In this document: piece by piece, positions 51,264-60,202 of the stretch | Position numbering within the stretch: the first letter of the stretch is position 1 | How the letters are laid out: each line of letters starts with the position of its first letter | Source of the DNA: UBA2040 sp002384725 | GTDB taxonomy: Bacteria; Bacteroidota; Bacteroidia; Flavobacteriales_D; Crocinitomicaceae | Assembly: GCA_963926475.1 (NCBI GenBank) | Contig: CAWUXE010000016.1 | Location: 62,001-126,000 of the forward strand | Reading direction: 5' to 3' | Length of the DNA stretch: 64,000 bases | Notes under the pieces: model-generated | Database searches by the model: none | The model's input: the letters and a program-made list of their open reading frames with translations, nothing else | Told to the model about the DNA's origin: nothing | Position numbers and translations under genes: made by a program

Positions 51264-51941
51264 ATGAATCGTATTTGTATTGTTGAGGACGAAGAGAGCA
51301 TAGGTGAACTGTTAAAAATGAATCTAGAAATGGAGGATTTTGAAGTTCATTTGTTCAATGACGGAGGACGTGCGATGGAAGAATTAGACCAGCTCATTTC
51401 GTCAGACTTGTTAATTTTAGACGTTATGTTGCCCGAAAAAAGCGGATTAGAAATTTGCGAAGCGGTGCGTCAAAAATCAAAAGTTCCCATATTAATTCTT
51501 TCCGCCAAAGGGTCTACTTCTGATAGGATTCAAGGATTGAAATTGGGCGCAAATGACTACTTGGCAAAACCATTTGATTTAGAAGAATTATTGCTTCGGG
51601 TGAATAATTTATTACAAAAACTAGAAAACGGAGGGAATCAGATTCTAAAAATCGGCAAAAAAGAAGTTAATCTTGACACTTTTGATGTTGTCGAAGGGGA
51701 TAAAAAAGTAAAAACATTGAGTAAAAGAGAAGTAGAACTTTTGGAGTTTTTTAGTGAAAAAGAAGGTCAAGTGGTTTCGCGTGATGAAATTTTAGATCGA
51801 ATTTGGGGAACAGATAGCTTTACCACTTCGCGCACAATCGACAATTATATTCTGTCTTTTCGAAAATTGTTTGAATTAGATCCGAAGGACCCAAAATATT
51901 TTCATTCCATTCGAAGCGTAGGATATAAGTTTACCCCTTGA
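51264..51941 (+). CDS. OmpR/PhoB-family response regulator, orphan
   Basis: 225 residues. Receiver domain (1-120): acidic pair EDE near 9-11, phosphoacceptor D53 in LLILDVMLP, the S/T in ILSAKGS and K102 in LAKPFDLEEL. Winged-helix DNA-binding domain (about 128-225): SKREVELLEFFSEKEGQVVSRDEIL, SRTIDNYILSFRKLFELD and the end SIRSVGYKFTP. All phosphotransfer residues are intact. No histidine kinase gene lies next to it; the next gene downstream encodes a dCMP deaminase. The partner kinase must be elsewhere. Target genes unknown. Confidence 0.92.
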   Translation: MNRICIVEDEESIGELLKMNLEMEDFEVHLFNDGGRAMEELDQLISSDLLILDVMLPEKSGLEICEAVRQKSKVPILILSAKGSTSDRIQGLKLGANDYLAKPFDLEELLLRVNNLLQKLENGGNQILKIGKKEVNLDTFDVVEGDKKVKTLSKREVELLEFFSEKEGQVVSRDEILDRIWGTDSFTTSRTIDNYILSFRKLFELDPKDPKYFHSIRSVGYKFTP

Positions 51942-52134
51942 TCAATCGATATTTTTAAAATTCAACGTCCATTTTCGTTTTACCGCAAAGTATCGAATCG
52001 TAAAAACCACTAAAATAGAAAGGATCATATCCAATCCATATTTCAAAATTAAGTAGAATTGGAAAAGAAGAAATTCTTGTAAAAAATGCCAACAAATCAA
52101 TTCGTTACGCGATTCCTCTTATTTTTGTCAATCA

Positions 52135-52572
52135 ATGAGAGAAGCGAAGCAAAAACGATACGATTTAGCCTACTTACGCATGGCAGAACAATGGGCAGAT
52201 TTGTCGCATTGTTCTCGCAAAAAAGTAGGCGCAATCATCGTGAAAGATCAAATGATTATTTCGGATGGATACAATGGAACGCCTGCTGGTTTTGACAATT
52301 GTTGTGAAAACGAAGTTGGAGAAACGCATTGGTATGTCCTTCACGCTGAGGCAAATGCAATCTTAAAAGTGGCAAAATCGACTAACAATTGTAAAGGCGC
52401 CACCTTATATCTAACTTTATCTCCTTGCAAAGATTGCAGCAAATTAATCCTTCAAGCCGGAATAAAAAGAGTGGTGTTTGCCAACACGTATAAAGATTGT
52501 TCAGGCATCGATTTTTTGAAAGAGGCAAACATAGAATTAACACAATTAGATACGACAATAGATGGAAAGTAA
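52135..52572 (+). CDS. Deoxycytidylate (dCMP) deaminase, ComEB type
   Basis: Zinc enzyme that deaminates dCMP to dUMP for thymidylate synthesis. 145 residues. Zinc/catalytic motif HAEANAI (His ligand and catalytic Glu) and the PCKDCSK motif with two Cys ligands. The dCMP-specific part GYNGTPAGFDNCCENEVGE near 45-65 distinguishes it from cytidine deaminases. It overlaps the downstream protease gene by 11 bases, so they are likely co-translated. Start ATG 52135 (MREAKQKRYDLAYLRMA) is the usual beginning of the family. Confidence 0.92.
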   Translation: MREAKQKRYDLAYLRMAEQWADLSHCSRKKVGAIIVKDQMIISDGYNGTPAGFDNCCENEVGETHWYVLHAEANAILKVAKSTNNCKGATLYLTLSPCKDCSKLILQAGIKRVVFANTYKDCSGIDFLKEANIELTQLDTTIDGK

Positions 52573-54163
52573 TCCAAAAAATTATTGGCTGATTCCTTTA
52601 GGTTTGGCTTTTGCAATGGCAATTGGGCTGGGATTGGGCTACTTTTTAGTTCCACATACAGATTACACACACGGTGAACAAAAAGGTGAAAAATACCAGA
52701 AAATTCAAGACATTTTGGAGGTTTTGGACAAGCGCTACGTGGACGATGTAAACGGCGAGAAACTGTTTGAAGAAACGATTTCGGATATGTTGCATAAACT
52801 GGATCCGCACAGCAATTACATCCCAGCGAAAGATTTAAAATTGGCCCAAGAGGGAATTGAAGGAAAATTTGGTGGTGTTGGTGTTCGTTTCAATATTCTT
52901 CGCGATACAATTTGTATTACAAATGTGGTAAAAGGTTCTCCTTCTGAAAGAGCAGGTTTGTTGGCGGGAGACCGTATCATTTCCGTAAACGGCAAGAAAA
53001 CGGCAAGTGCAAAAATTACTAACCAAAAGGTGATGGAATACCTAAAAGGAAAAGAAGGCACGAAAGTAAAAGTTGAAATCCAAAGAGGAAAAGACAAGAA
53101 AACCTTTAGTGTGACCAGAGGTGGAATTCCAATTACTTCTGTTACATCCGCTTTTATGATGAATCAATCGGTTGGATACATCAGAATCGAGCAATTTTCT
53201 GTACCCACCCACGATGAGTTTAGATATGCAGCCGAGAGTCTACTTCAGCAAGGGATGACGAAACTCATTTTAGATTTGCGTTATAATCCTGGCGGAGTTT
53301 TATCAGCAGCGATTGATATTTCTGACGAGTTTTTACCAGGCGGAATGACCATTGTTGAAACACGAGGAATAAATCAACGGGACGAAAAGTACAAGTCTCG
53401 ATCAGGAGGATTACTGGAAAGAATAGAAACGGCAGTTTTGATCAATCAGAATTCAGCATCGGCGAGTGAGATTGTGGCCGGAGCGCTTCAAGACAATGAC
53501 CGGGCGACAATTTATGGTAGAAGAAGTTTCGGAAAAGGATTGGTACAAGGAGATTTCAATTTGAGAGATGGAAGTAATCTTCGATTAACCGTTGCTCGAT
53601 ATTACACGCCTTCTGGTCGTTGTATTCAAAAAGAGTACAACGGAAGTATGGAAGATTATTATGCAGATTCAAGAGACCGCTACGACAATGGCGAATTATT
53701 CGCTCCCGACAGCACTTTATTTGGGGATTCTTTAAAATACAGAACCCGAAAAGGAAGAATAGTATATGGCGGAGGCGGAATTATGCCGGACGTTTTCATC
53801 CCTTTGGATACATTAGATTATACAGGATATTTCAATCAATTACGATTCTCAGGTGCAGTCCAAGCCTTCGCTTTTGATTTTGTAAATGGCAAACGAAAAC
53901 AATGGCCGAGTTTGAAAAATTTCTCGACGACCTTCCAAGTTGGAAATGATTTGTCGCGCAAATTTGCGAAGTACGCAGCAGATGATTTTGCTGTTCCGTT
54001 TTCATCTCAAGAATTGTCAAAAAGCCACAATTCGATTTCAAGAACCTTAAAAGCTGAAATTGCCAGACAAATTTGGTTAGAGAATGGGTATTTTTATATT
54101 ACCAATCAGACGGATAATGAGGTACAGGTGGTATTGAAGAATATGGTGAAGAAGGGTGAATAG
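52562..54163 (+). CDS. C-terminal processing peptidase (S41 family)
   Basis: Periplasmic serine protease that cleaves near protein C-termini and trims or degrades envelope proteins. 533 residues. Membrane anchor near the N-terminus (LIPLGLAFAMAIGLGLGYF), an N-terminal cap region, PDZ domain (about 90-175; VVKGSPSERAGLLAGDRIIS), then the S41 core with the catalytic Ser in NSASASEIVAG and Lys in GRRSFGKGLVQ. The rest (about 370-533) contains a Bacteroidota-type tail. It overlaps the dCMP deaminase gene by 11 bases. The substrate is unknown. Confidence 0.93.
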   Translation: MESNPKNYWLIPLGLAFAMAIGLGLGYFLVPHTDYTHGEQKGEKYQKIQDILEVLDKRYVDDVNGEKLFEETISDMLHKLDPHSNYIPAKDLKLAQEGIEGKFGGVGVRFNILRDTICITNVVKGSPSERAGLLAGDRIISVNGKKTASAKITNQKVMEYLKGKEGTKVKVEIQRGKDKKTFSVTRGGIPITSVTSAFMMNQSVGYIRIEQFSVPTHDEFRYAAESLLQQGMTKLILDLRYNPGGVLSAAIDISDEFLPGGMTIVETRGINQRDEKYKSRSGGLLERIETAVLINQNSASASEIVAGALQDNDRATIYGRRSFGKGLVQGDFNLRDGSNLRLTVARYYTPSGRCIQKEYNGSMEDYYADSRDRYDNGELFAPDSTLFGDSLKYRTRKGRIVYGGGGIMPDVFIPLDTLDYTGYFNQLRFSGAVQAFAFDFVNGKRKQWPSLKNFSTTFQVGNDLSRKFAKYAADDFAVPFSSQELSKSHNSISRTLKAEIARQIWLENGYFYITNQTDNEVQVVLKNMVKKGE

Positions 54164-54186
54164 ACGTTTTAATTAACGGAGTAACA

Positions 54187-54312
54187 CTTCCCTCGATCCC
54201 TTCTGTCAGGAGGGAGGATTAACCCTCAATTTTATTTAGAATTTGGCGCAACTATTTTAATCACCATCTCAAAGTTACATCCCTCCTTGAGCCTGCCTGT
54301 CGGAAGACAGGG
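54187..54312. repeat. Pair of GC-rich dispersed repeats between convergent genes
   Basis: Two blocks: one at 54187-54217 (CTTCCCTCGATCCCTTCTGT on, ending AGGAGGGAGG) and one at 54282-54312 (CCTCCTTGAGCCTGCCTGTC on, ending AGACAGGG). The second is nearly identical to the reverse complement of 34503-34534. Non-coding; this kind of sequence recurs between genes in some Bacteroidota genomes. Confidence 0.65.
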
Positions 54313-54359
54313 GGGGATTGAGGGAGATGGTTTTTCGAGTTTTAATAAATCAATCGTCC

Positions 54360-55922
54360 CTAAAATCGAATTAACCTCGTCGAATAAAACGATCCACCAA
54401 TATTCGCTGAAAGGATATAAATACCTTTCATTGTTTCAGCTCCATCGTTCGATTTTCCGTCCCAAACCCAATTTTGAGCAGAAGGAATATTTTTCCAATC
54501 CCGCACTAATTTACCTTGGGTATCATAAATGCGGATTTGAAAATTCTCAGCATTCGGGAAGTTTTTCATAGACAAATGGAAGTCGCCTGATGATGGATTT
54601 GGATACACTTTTAACCCAGATTCATCTTCCGGTAATTCTATCAAAGTCGCTTGTTGCATTAATTGCTCCAAGTCATACAGCTCATCGCCTGGCTGATATC
54701 CCATAAAATGGAAATACACCAACATCATTTCATCTGTTGTGTTTTCACCTGGGCCTACCCATTGTGGCGGATTGTTTGGGTTATGCGGATTCGAAGTGGT
54801 GTTGTTATACGTCGCCTCAGCCTTCATTGATGAGCCAATTTCAAAATGTTGCGCATGTTTGAACCAGTAAAAATCTTGCCAATGGAAATCCCAATGCGGA
54901 ATATCAATCAATGGAATGGTATCGTTGGAAGGATCCAAACCATATGCTTTTATACTTTGACCAATCAAGTGCATGTGCGGGAAAACGCTCAAAATAGAAG
55001 CTCCAAGATTAAATATTGTACCTGAATTTGGATACGTTGCTGTTAAATCTGTCATCTGATTTGGCGGCAAAGCAAAAAACCAATTGGAAAGCAAAGGCGC
55101 GGCATAAACTGTCCTTATTCCCGTTGTTCCAGGTGGATAAAAATGGAATATGACTCGGGTACTATCATATTCTCCATACGATCCATCGGGATAATGCATG
55201 GCCAAAACTATTTTCGAATTGGCGGGTAAAGGGATCCCTAATTTCATGGGAGAAACGGTAGGCAAAGTCATCGGTGTTGCTCCAGGAGTATATCCCGTAA
55301 CTAAGACAGAGTTTTGTGAACTTGGTGAAGCACAATCACCGCCGACTGTATCCGTGAAGCTACTTCCATCGGGGTCTATATAAACTAATGCATGATGGAC
55401 TATACTTCGATTTCCCGGAATTATTTCAACAGATTTTATATCTCGACCTTGGGTTAAACCTGTCGGCAAAGAAAAACATACATAATCATCTTGTCCAGAC
55501 TGAGCCTTGGACATATACGTAGGAATCTGTAATTCTAAATCACCAGCACCTAGCAATGCATCCGTTGGGAAAGCAGGAGGCGGCGGAGTGTTGCTTGCGT
55601 TTCCTTCAGGCGCACCGTTTGTCAACCAATCCAAAACTAAAATTTTGTCTGCAGCATCCAATTCACGGTTGTGTATATATTGCTGATAGTCATTGTTCGG
55701 CGGCCATGGCGGCATACGGTCTTGATTTACCGCATCATAAATGGCACCTGCCATTGGGCTAACTTCACTATATGTGACTAATGAAAATGGCGCAATTCCG
55801 TTTGGGTTGTGACATTTAGAACATTTTTGATAAAAGATTGTGGCAACATCATCTGCCCAAGTTGTTTGTCCAAAAGAAGATAAAGCGAGGGATAAAAAGA
55901 GTACTGAAACGAGATAACGCAT
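54360..55922 (-). CDS. Secreted cytochrome c / copper monooxygenase-like T9SS protein
   Basis: 520 residues. Signal peptide (1-19). A haem c motif follows: CSKCH with C34, C37 and H38, inside a short domain (about 25-90, with MPPWPPNNDYQQYIHNREL). The next region (about 110-415) resembles the peptidylglycine/dopamine-type Cu(II) ascorbate-dependent monooxygenase fold: NRSIVHHALVYID, LAMHYPDGSYGEYD, FPHMHLIGQSIK and MMLVYFHFMGY, whose His residues could bind two copper sites. A T9SS sorting domain closes the protein (about 440-520; LKVYPNPSSGDFHLS). Similar proteins are frequent in marine Bacteroidota, with unknown substrates. The oxidase role is inferred. Confidence 0.82.
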   Translation of the reverse strand: MRYLVSVLFLSLALSSFGQTTWADDVATIFYQKCSKCHNPNGIAPFSLVTYSEVSPMAGAIYDAVNQDRMPPWPPNNDYQQYIHNRELDAADKILVLDWLTNGAPEGNASNTPPPPAFPTDALLGAGDLELQIPTYMSKAQSGQDDYVCFSLPTGLTQGRDIKSVEIIPGNRSIVHHALVYIDPDGSSFTDTVGGDCASPSSQNSVLVTGYTPGATPMTLPTVSPMKLGIPLPANSKIVLAMHYPDGSYGEYDSTRVIFHFYPPGTTGIRTVYAAPLLSNWFFALPPNQMTDLTATYPNSGTIFNLGASILSVFPHMHLIGQSIKAYGLDPSNDTIPLIDIPHWDFHWQDFYWFKHAQHFEIGSSMKAEATYNNTTSNPHNPNNPPQWVGPGENTTDEMMLVYFHFMGYQPGDELYDLEQLMQQATLIELPEDESGLKVYPNPSSGDFHLSMKNFPNAENFQIRIYDTQGKLVRDWKNIPSAQNWVWDGKSNDGAETMKGIYILSANIGGSFYSTRLIRF

Positions 55923-55985
55923 ATGTGAGGCTTAATGTATTTTGCTGAAAGATACGAGATTAATTTTAAAAAGTTGTTTTTTGTT

Positions 55986-56130
55986 TTGGACCGCTTTTTA
56001 GGCTTCAGGACCCGCTTCGCTGATGTATTAAAGACCGTTCGCAAGCTCACTTAAAGACTAATGGACTATTTTCGGCAAGTCCTGAGTTTTTGAGCGAAGC
56101 AGGCTTTCGTCCAATAGCGAAGCGGTCCAA
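55986..56130. repeat. MITE-like element with 11-base terminal inverted repeats
   Basis: TTGGACCGCTT (55986-55996) and AAGCGGTCCAA (56120-56130) are exact inverse complements bounding 145 bases. A second inverted pair, CCGCTTCGCT (56012-56021) and AGCGAAGCGG (56116-56125), lies inside and partly overlaps the right end. It sits in the kynA upstream region; no reading frame is credible. Confidence 0.55.
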
Positions 56131-56163
56131 GAGACGAAGGCGGCCCAATTAAAGGAGAATTAT

Positions 56164-56171
56164 TACATTTG
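56164..56171 (+). promoter_or_regulatory. -7 box for tryptophan 2,3-dioxygenase
   Basis: TACATTTG matches TAnnTTTG and is 22 bases before the ATG at 56194. No obvious -33 TTTG is seen; the upstream bases belong to the MITE-like element. Confidence 0.45.
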
Positions 56172-56193
56172 GTCAAAGTAACAAAAAAAGCAC

Positions 56194-57144
56194 ATGGAAA
56201 TTACGAAGGAAGTTGAGAAAAAATTAAAATTATTAAATGAGAAATATGCGGCCAACGGTCAGGATGTTCTTGCTTATCTCGACGGTTTGTTATACCAAGA
56301 TTATGTCAAATATTGGGACTATATCGAACTTGATACTTTGTTGAGTTTACAAAAGCCTAGAACCAATTTTGCCGACGAAGAGATCTTCATTATTTACCAT
56401 CAAATTACAGAGTTGTATTTTAAATTGTGTTTGAATGAATTAAAACTCATTTCCAACAAGGAGATTATTTCGGCAGAGTTTTTCTTGGAACGATTGTCTC
56501 GCGTAACCCGTTATTTCGGGGCATTAATTGACAGTTTTGAAATCATGTCGAAAGGCATGGATAACAAAGAATTCATGAAGTTCCGAATGGCACTTTTGCC
56601 GGCAAGTGGATTCCAATCGGCACAATATCGGTTGATTGAATTTCACTGTACCGACTTAAAAAACTTGGTGCACGTCGACCAACGGGAAGCTCTGGCTAAG
56701 GAAACCAACCTGGAAAGACTTTACGAAAACGTTTATTGGAAAGAAGGAGCCAAAGATTTAGCCACGAATAAAAAGACCTTAACGCTCATACAATTTGAAG
56801 AACAGTACGAAGAAACTTTTTTGAAATACACCAAACATAGAGCGTCGGACAACCTTTGGCAATCGTATTTGAAATTGAGTGATACGGACCAAAAGAATCC
56901 GGAAATCATAGAAGAATTAAAGAAATTGGACCAAGCGGTGAACGTAAATTGGCCACTTTCGCATTACAAAAGTGCAGTTCGATATTTGCAAACCAAAGAA
57001 GGTGACGTGAATGCCACAGGAGGAACGAATTGGCAGAAATATTTACCTCCTAGATTTCAAAAAAGAGTGTTTTTTCCAAGTATTTGGTCGCCTGAAGAAA
57101 TGGAAGTTTGGGGAAAAGCTTGGGTGGAAGATGCTCTTTTATAA
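56194..57144 (+). CDS. kynA: Tryptophan 2,3-dioxygenase
   Basis: Haem enzyme that opens the indole ring of L-tryptophan to N-formylkynurenine, the first step of the kynurenine route. 316 residues, slightly longer than the 280-residue bacterial form. Substrate-binding region FIIYHQITELYFKLCLNELK; the segment ALLPASGFQSAQYRLIEF matches the conserved R-x-x-x-LLPASGFQS block; the haem-proximal His is probably in NWPLSHYKSAVRYL; and the C-terminal GGTNWQKYLPP. Later steps kynU and kmo are 25 kb upstream. The formamidase is not in the window. Confidence 0.93.
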   Translation: MEITKEVEKKLKLLNEKYAANGQDVLAYLDGLLYQDYVKYWDYIELDTLLSLQKPRTNFADEEIFIIYHQITELYFKLCLNELKLISNKEIISAEFFLERLSRVTRYFGALIDSFEIMSKGMDNKEFMKFRMALLPASGFQSAQYRLIEFHCTDLKNLVHVDQREALAKETNLERLYENVYWKEGAKDLATNKKTLTLIQFEEQYEETFLKYTKHRASDNLWQSYLKLSDTDQKNPEIIEELKKLDQAVNVNWPLSHYKSAVRYLQTKEGDVNATGGTNWQKYLPPRFQKRVFFPSIWSPEEMEVWGKAWVEDALL

Positions 57145-57216
57145 CAACTGAACCTGTCGACAATAAAAACGAAAAATTTTGCGTGAAAAGTGTAAATTGT
57201 TCTAATAAATAAACCT

Positions 57217-57891
57217 ATGAAAAAATTAATTTTATCCCTAGCATTGAGCATTTTATCGATTGGAATGTCGTTTGCACAACCCAAAGAAGGATATATTGCC
57301 TACACAATTGATGTCTCAAGTGAAGATCCCGACATGGCGATGGGTGTTGCTATGTTCAACGGAAGTAAAATGGAACTATACTTTGATGGAGATAAAGCGC
57401 GCACAGAGCTCGACTTTGGAGCACTTATGTCGATGACCACTGTTATAAATAGTAAAACCGACGAAGTTATTATTTTGACGGGTGGTATGATGGGAAATAA
57501 TGCGGTTCTCACAACATCCAAAGAAATGGAAGTGGATGAAGGTGTTACATCAGAAAGCACTGTAACCTTGAAAAAAGATAAGAAAACCATTCTTGGATAC
57601 AAATGCAAAAAAGCGATTATAACGGGTGCCGACGGAAATGAAATGGTCTATTGGTATACGGATAAAATTAGCGCAATCTCAACAGACAAAACATCATCAA
57701 TTTCTCAACTACCTGGAATGCCCTTAGAGTACGCAGTAGACAGAGACGGAATGGTAATGACTTTTATAGCGACAATAATAGAGTTGAAACTCGATGAAGC
57801 GGCGAAGGTTAGCAAATTTAGTTTTACAATACCAGAAGGTTATGAAAAAATGACCTATGAGGAGCTCTCGTCAGGTATGGGGGGAAATTAA
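57217..57891 (+). CDS. Secreted DUF4412-like protein
   Basis: 224 residues. Signal peptide (1-21, ending SFAQP). The mature part has beta-rich repeating segments like those of the DUF4412/GLPGLI-type periplasmic families: GYIAYTIDVSSEDPDMAM, KMELYFDGDKARTELDFG, ILGYKCKKAIITGADGNEM and YWYTDKISAIS, ending KFSFTIPEGYEKMTYEEL. No enzyme motif. The C-terminus lacks a T9SS domain, so it is likely periplasmic or outer membrane-associated. It follows kynA by 72 bases with its own near-promoter TAAATTGT; a functional link to kynA is unsupported. Function unknown. Confidence 0.75.
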   Translation: MKKLILSLALSILSIGMSFAQPKEGYIAYTIDVSSEDPDMAMGVAMFNGSKMELYFDGDKARTELDFGALMSMTTVINSKTDEVIILTGGMMGNNAVLTTSKEMEVDEGVTSESTVTLKKDKKTILGYKCKKAIITGADGNEMVYWYTDKISAISTDKTSSISQLPGMPLEYAVDRDGMVMTFIATIIELKLDEAAKVSKFSFTIPEGYEKMTYEELSSGMGGN

Positions 57892-57912
57892 TTTACTTTT
57901 TATAGGAGCGCG

Positions 57913-58695
57913 CTAACTCAATAACTTTTTCAAATCAAAAACACTCTCTAAATCCAAATACGGATAAACCACCTTCGACAAATACAATCCTTGCGGGGGA
58001 GCTAAAATGGGCAATTGGTCTTTCTGTCTGTTGCTGAGGACTTCCTCAAATTCGGTAAGTGTAATTTCACTCGACCCCACTAGAATAATTCTCGCCATTA
58101 GGTTGCGAATCATGCCGCGCAAAAATCGGTTGGCAGTGATTTCAAAACAAAATTGGGTGCCGTTTTTATTTTGCGAAAAGTCTACTTTTTTGATTTCGCA
58201 AATGGTCGATGGATGTAAATCAGGCGTTTTGCAAAAACCGATGAAATCTGAATAGTTTGGAATCAATTGAACAGCTTGCCGCATTTTTGCAAAGTCTAAA
58301 ACGGAACTTTCGTGTAAGGTTGAAACGGTTGAAAGATGTGCTGTTTTATGGGTGTGTAGAAAATATTTGTACGACCTTTCTGAGGCATCGTAACGAGCGT
58401 GGTCGGTTCCTTTGCAGGGAATAAGATCATGAATACTAATGTCGTCAGGCAACACTTTGTTGAGACGAAAAACCAAGTCAAAATCCCATTTTTCCTCGGT
58501 TTGAAATTGCGCAAAGTACTGACTCGCATGAACGCCTGCATCTGTTCGTCCACAACCGTAAATGGTCATTTCTGTTTTGAAAATTTTGGAAAGGGCCGCT
58601 TCTATTGTTTCCTGAACACTCGGCACTTCTGGTTGTCTTTGCCAGCCACGATAGCGCGTTCCCACATAACTCAGATGTAAGAAATAGCGTTTCAT
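57913..58695 (-). CDS. truA: tRNA pseudouridine synthase A
   Basis: Makes pseudouridine at positions 38-40 of the tRNA anticodon stem. 260 residues. The catalytic Asp is D52 in GCGRTDAGVHASQ, and RFLRGMIRNLMARII is the conserved TruA block near the C-terminus; HLSYVGTRYRGWQRQP starts the protein as usual. It overlaps the preceding HAD gene by four bases (58692-58695) and is the last gene of the CNNM-propeller-HAD-truA run. Confidence 0.94.
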   Translation of the reverse strand: MKRYFLHLSYVGTRYRGWQRQPEVPSVQETIEAALSKIFKTEMTIYGCGRTDAGVHASQYFAQFQTEEKWDFDLVFRLNKVLPDDISIHDLIPCKGTDHARYDASERSYKYFLHTHKTAHLSTVSTLHESSVLDFAKMRQAVQLIPNYSDFIGFCKTPDLHPSTICEIKKVDFSQNKNGTQFCFEITANRFLRGMIRNLMARIILVGSSEITLTEFEEVLSNRQKDQLPILAPPQGLYLSKVVYPYLDLESVFDLKKLLS

Positions 58696-59351
58696 TTTAT
58701 CGCGTTTAGAAACTGGGTCATGTCTTCAAATTCGTAATCGGCGAGTATGATTTTTGGATTGGGCTCGTGTATTTTTTCGGGAATGGCAACGACGGTCATT
58801 CGTGCTGCTTTTCCTGCGATAATTCCGGTTACCGAATCTTCGATGACCAAACAATCTAGCGGTCTTTCCCCTAATTTTTCAGCAACGGTCAAATACACTG
58901 CTGGATGAGGTTTCCCATACGCTTCGTTTTCGGCAGAGTGCACAAAACCGAAAGCTTCTGTTAGGTTCAAAGTCTTCAAAACGGCTTCTATCAAAATGGT
59001 GAACGATGAGGTGGCCAGTCCGATTTTTATTCCTTTTTCTTTGAGAAAACGAATCGTATCCACAACACCGGGAAGAGGAACACCATTTTCATGAATGAGC
59101 TTTACCATTTCACTCATGATTTGTGTTTCGACTTCTTTTACGGAATAGCCTTCCCACGGTGAAACTTCGTACCAATATTCGATTACTTCGTCGATTCTAA
59201 GCCCAACAGTTTTCTGAAAATCCTTCTTCGTTAAGTTACAACCGATCGAATCGAAAATGCGTTGCATACCAATTTTCCACAAAGGTTCAGAATCGATTAG
59301 TACACCGTCCATGTCAAAAATGACTACCTTGAACTGATTGATATTTATCAT
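58692..59351 (-). CDS. HAD-superfamily hydrolase, beta-phosphoglucomutase/hexitol-phosphatase type
   Basis: 219 residues. HAD motif I is FDMDGVLIDSEP with nucleophile D13 and acid/base D15; motif II is in GLATSSFTIL; motif III Lys is in the YGKPHPAVYL block; motif IV is IEDSVTGIIAG. The helical cap after motif I is of type C1. This layout matches beta-phosphoglucomutase-like and 2-deoxyglucose-6-phosphatase/HxpB-type sugar phosphatases; which sugar phosphate is used cannot be told. It overlaps both neighbours by four bases. Confidence 0.88.
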   Translation of the reverse strand: MININQFKVVIFDMDGVLIDSEPLWKIGMQRIFDSIGCNLTKKDFQKTVGLRIDEVIEYWYEVSPWEGYSVKEVETQIMSEMVKLIHENGVPLPGVVDTIRFLKEKGIKIGLATSSFTILIEAVLKTLNLTEAFGFVHSAENEAYGKPHPAVYLTVAEKLGERPLDCLVIEDSVTGIIAGKAARMTVVAIPEKIHEPNPKIILADYEFEDMTQFLNAIK

Positions 59352-60202
59352 TTCTTTTCTTTTTTCTTCTTTTTTGCGGGAAAAACAACTTTGTATAAAT
59401 AGCCGCCACCCAAACCAGGTTGAACTTCGTCGGCGACATAAATTTCACCTTTGGAATTCACGGCGAAACTTTCTTTCTGGGTAATTGGTTTCATATAAAC
59501 CCATTGATCGAAAGTCAATTTTTGGTTGGCGATGTTGTATTTCATCAAACGGTTGTAGGTCAAAATGTAGCAAACGCCATCTTGAATATCGACTGCCGTT
59601 ATCGCATCTTGCCACCAGCCATTTTTCCCCACATATAGTTTGCCAATTAAGTTTGCTTTTTGATTCTTATCCTTCGGATCGATGGAATAAACGTAACTCA
59701 TACCATCCCACGGTTCCGCACGACTTTTCGTGAAGAGATACAATGAATCGTTGTAATACGCCATCGCTTCACAATCGAAGTGTAAATTCTCCTTTTTGGG
59801 CGGAAATTTATCTTGATCGGGATACTCAAATTTGAGTTTTTTGGCATCGACCTTGTCATCTTTGAGTGCATCTTTCAAGGACACTTCGTAAATACAGAGA
59901 TCGGTTCTTTTGTTGTCGTTGTTCCCAAAATCGCCGATGTAAATTTTATCTTTACCGTTGAAAGCGATGTCTTCCCAATCCACGTTAACGGCATCTTTCA
60001 GTTTCGTTTCGTGTTGAATCTCACCTTTTAAATTTATGAAATAAAGCGTAGGAGAATTTCCACTATCGTTGATGCCTGCCATCATATCGTCTTTGACAAA
60101 AACCAAGCCTGAAACTTCTTTCAAATCTTTGCTCAAAGTGCCGACAACTGTTTGCGCGAAAAGAGGGTAGGGTAGAAATAAGAGGAAAAGTAGACGGATC
60201 AT
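59348..60202 (-). CDS. Secreted beta-propeller-like protein
   Basis: 284 residues. Signal peptide (1-16, ending PLFAQ). The mature part has propeller-like blades: DLKEVSGLVFVKDDMMAGIN, DWEDIAFNGKDKIYIGDFGN, YSIDPKDKNQKANLIGKL, ENLHFDCEAMAYYNDSLYLF and KITFDQWVYMK-like strands. Such sequences resemble SdiA-regulated/phytase-like propellers (esterase-like). The protein ends in a Lys-rich tail (PAKKKKKEKK). It lies between the CNNM transporter gene (four-base overlap) and the HAD phosphatase gene (four-base overlap). A phosphoesterase activity is possible from fold only. Confidence 0.72.
   Translation of the reverse strand: MIRLLFLLFLPYPLFAQTVVGTLSKDLKEVSGLVFVKDDMMAGINDSGNSPTLYFINLKGEIQHETKLKDAVNVDWEDIAFNGKDKIYIGDFGNNDNKRTDLCIYEVSLKDALKDDKVDAKKLKFEYPDQDKFPPKKENLHFDCEAMAYYNDSLYLFTKSRAEPWDGMSYVYSIDPKDKNQKANLIGKLYVGKNGWWQDAITAVDIQDGVCYILTYNRLMKYNIANQKLTFDQWVYMKPITQKESFAVNSKGEIYVADEVQPGLGGGYLYKVVFPAKKKKKEKK

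Noticed and set aside
51942..52134. Minus-strand open stretch with a membrane-helix look (MILSILVVFTIRYFAVKRKW)
   Set aside because: There is no convincing start or family match and it overlaps the dCMP deaminase start; it may be a remnant but cannot be supported.
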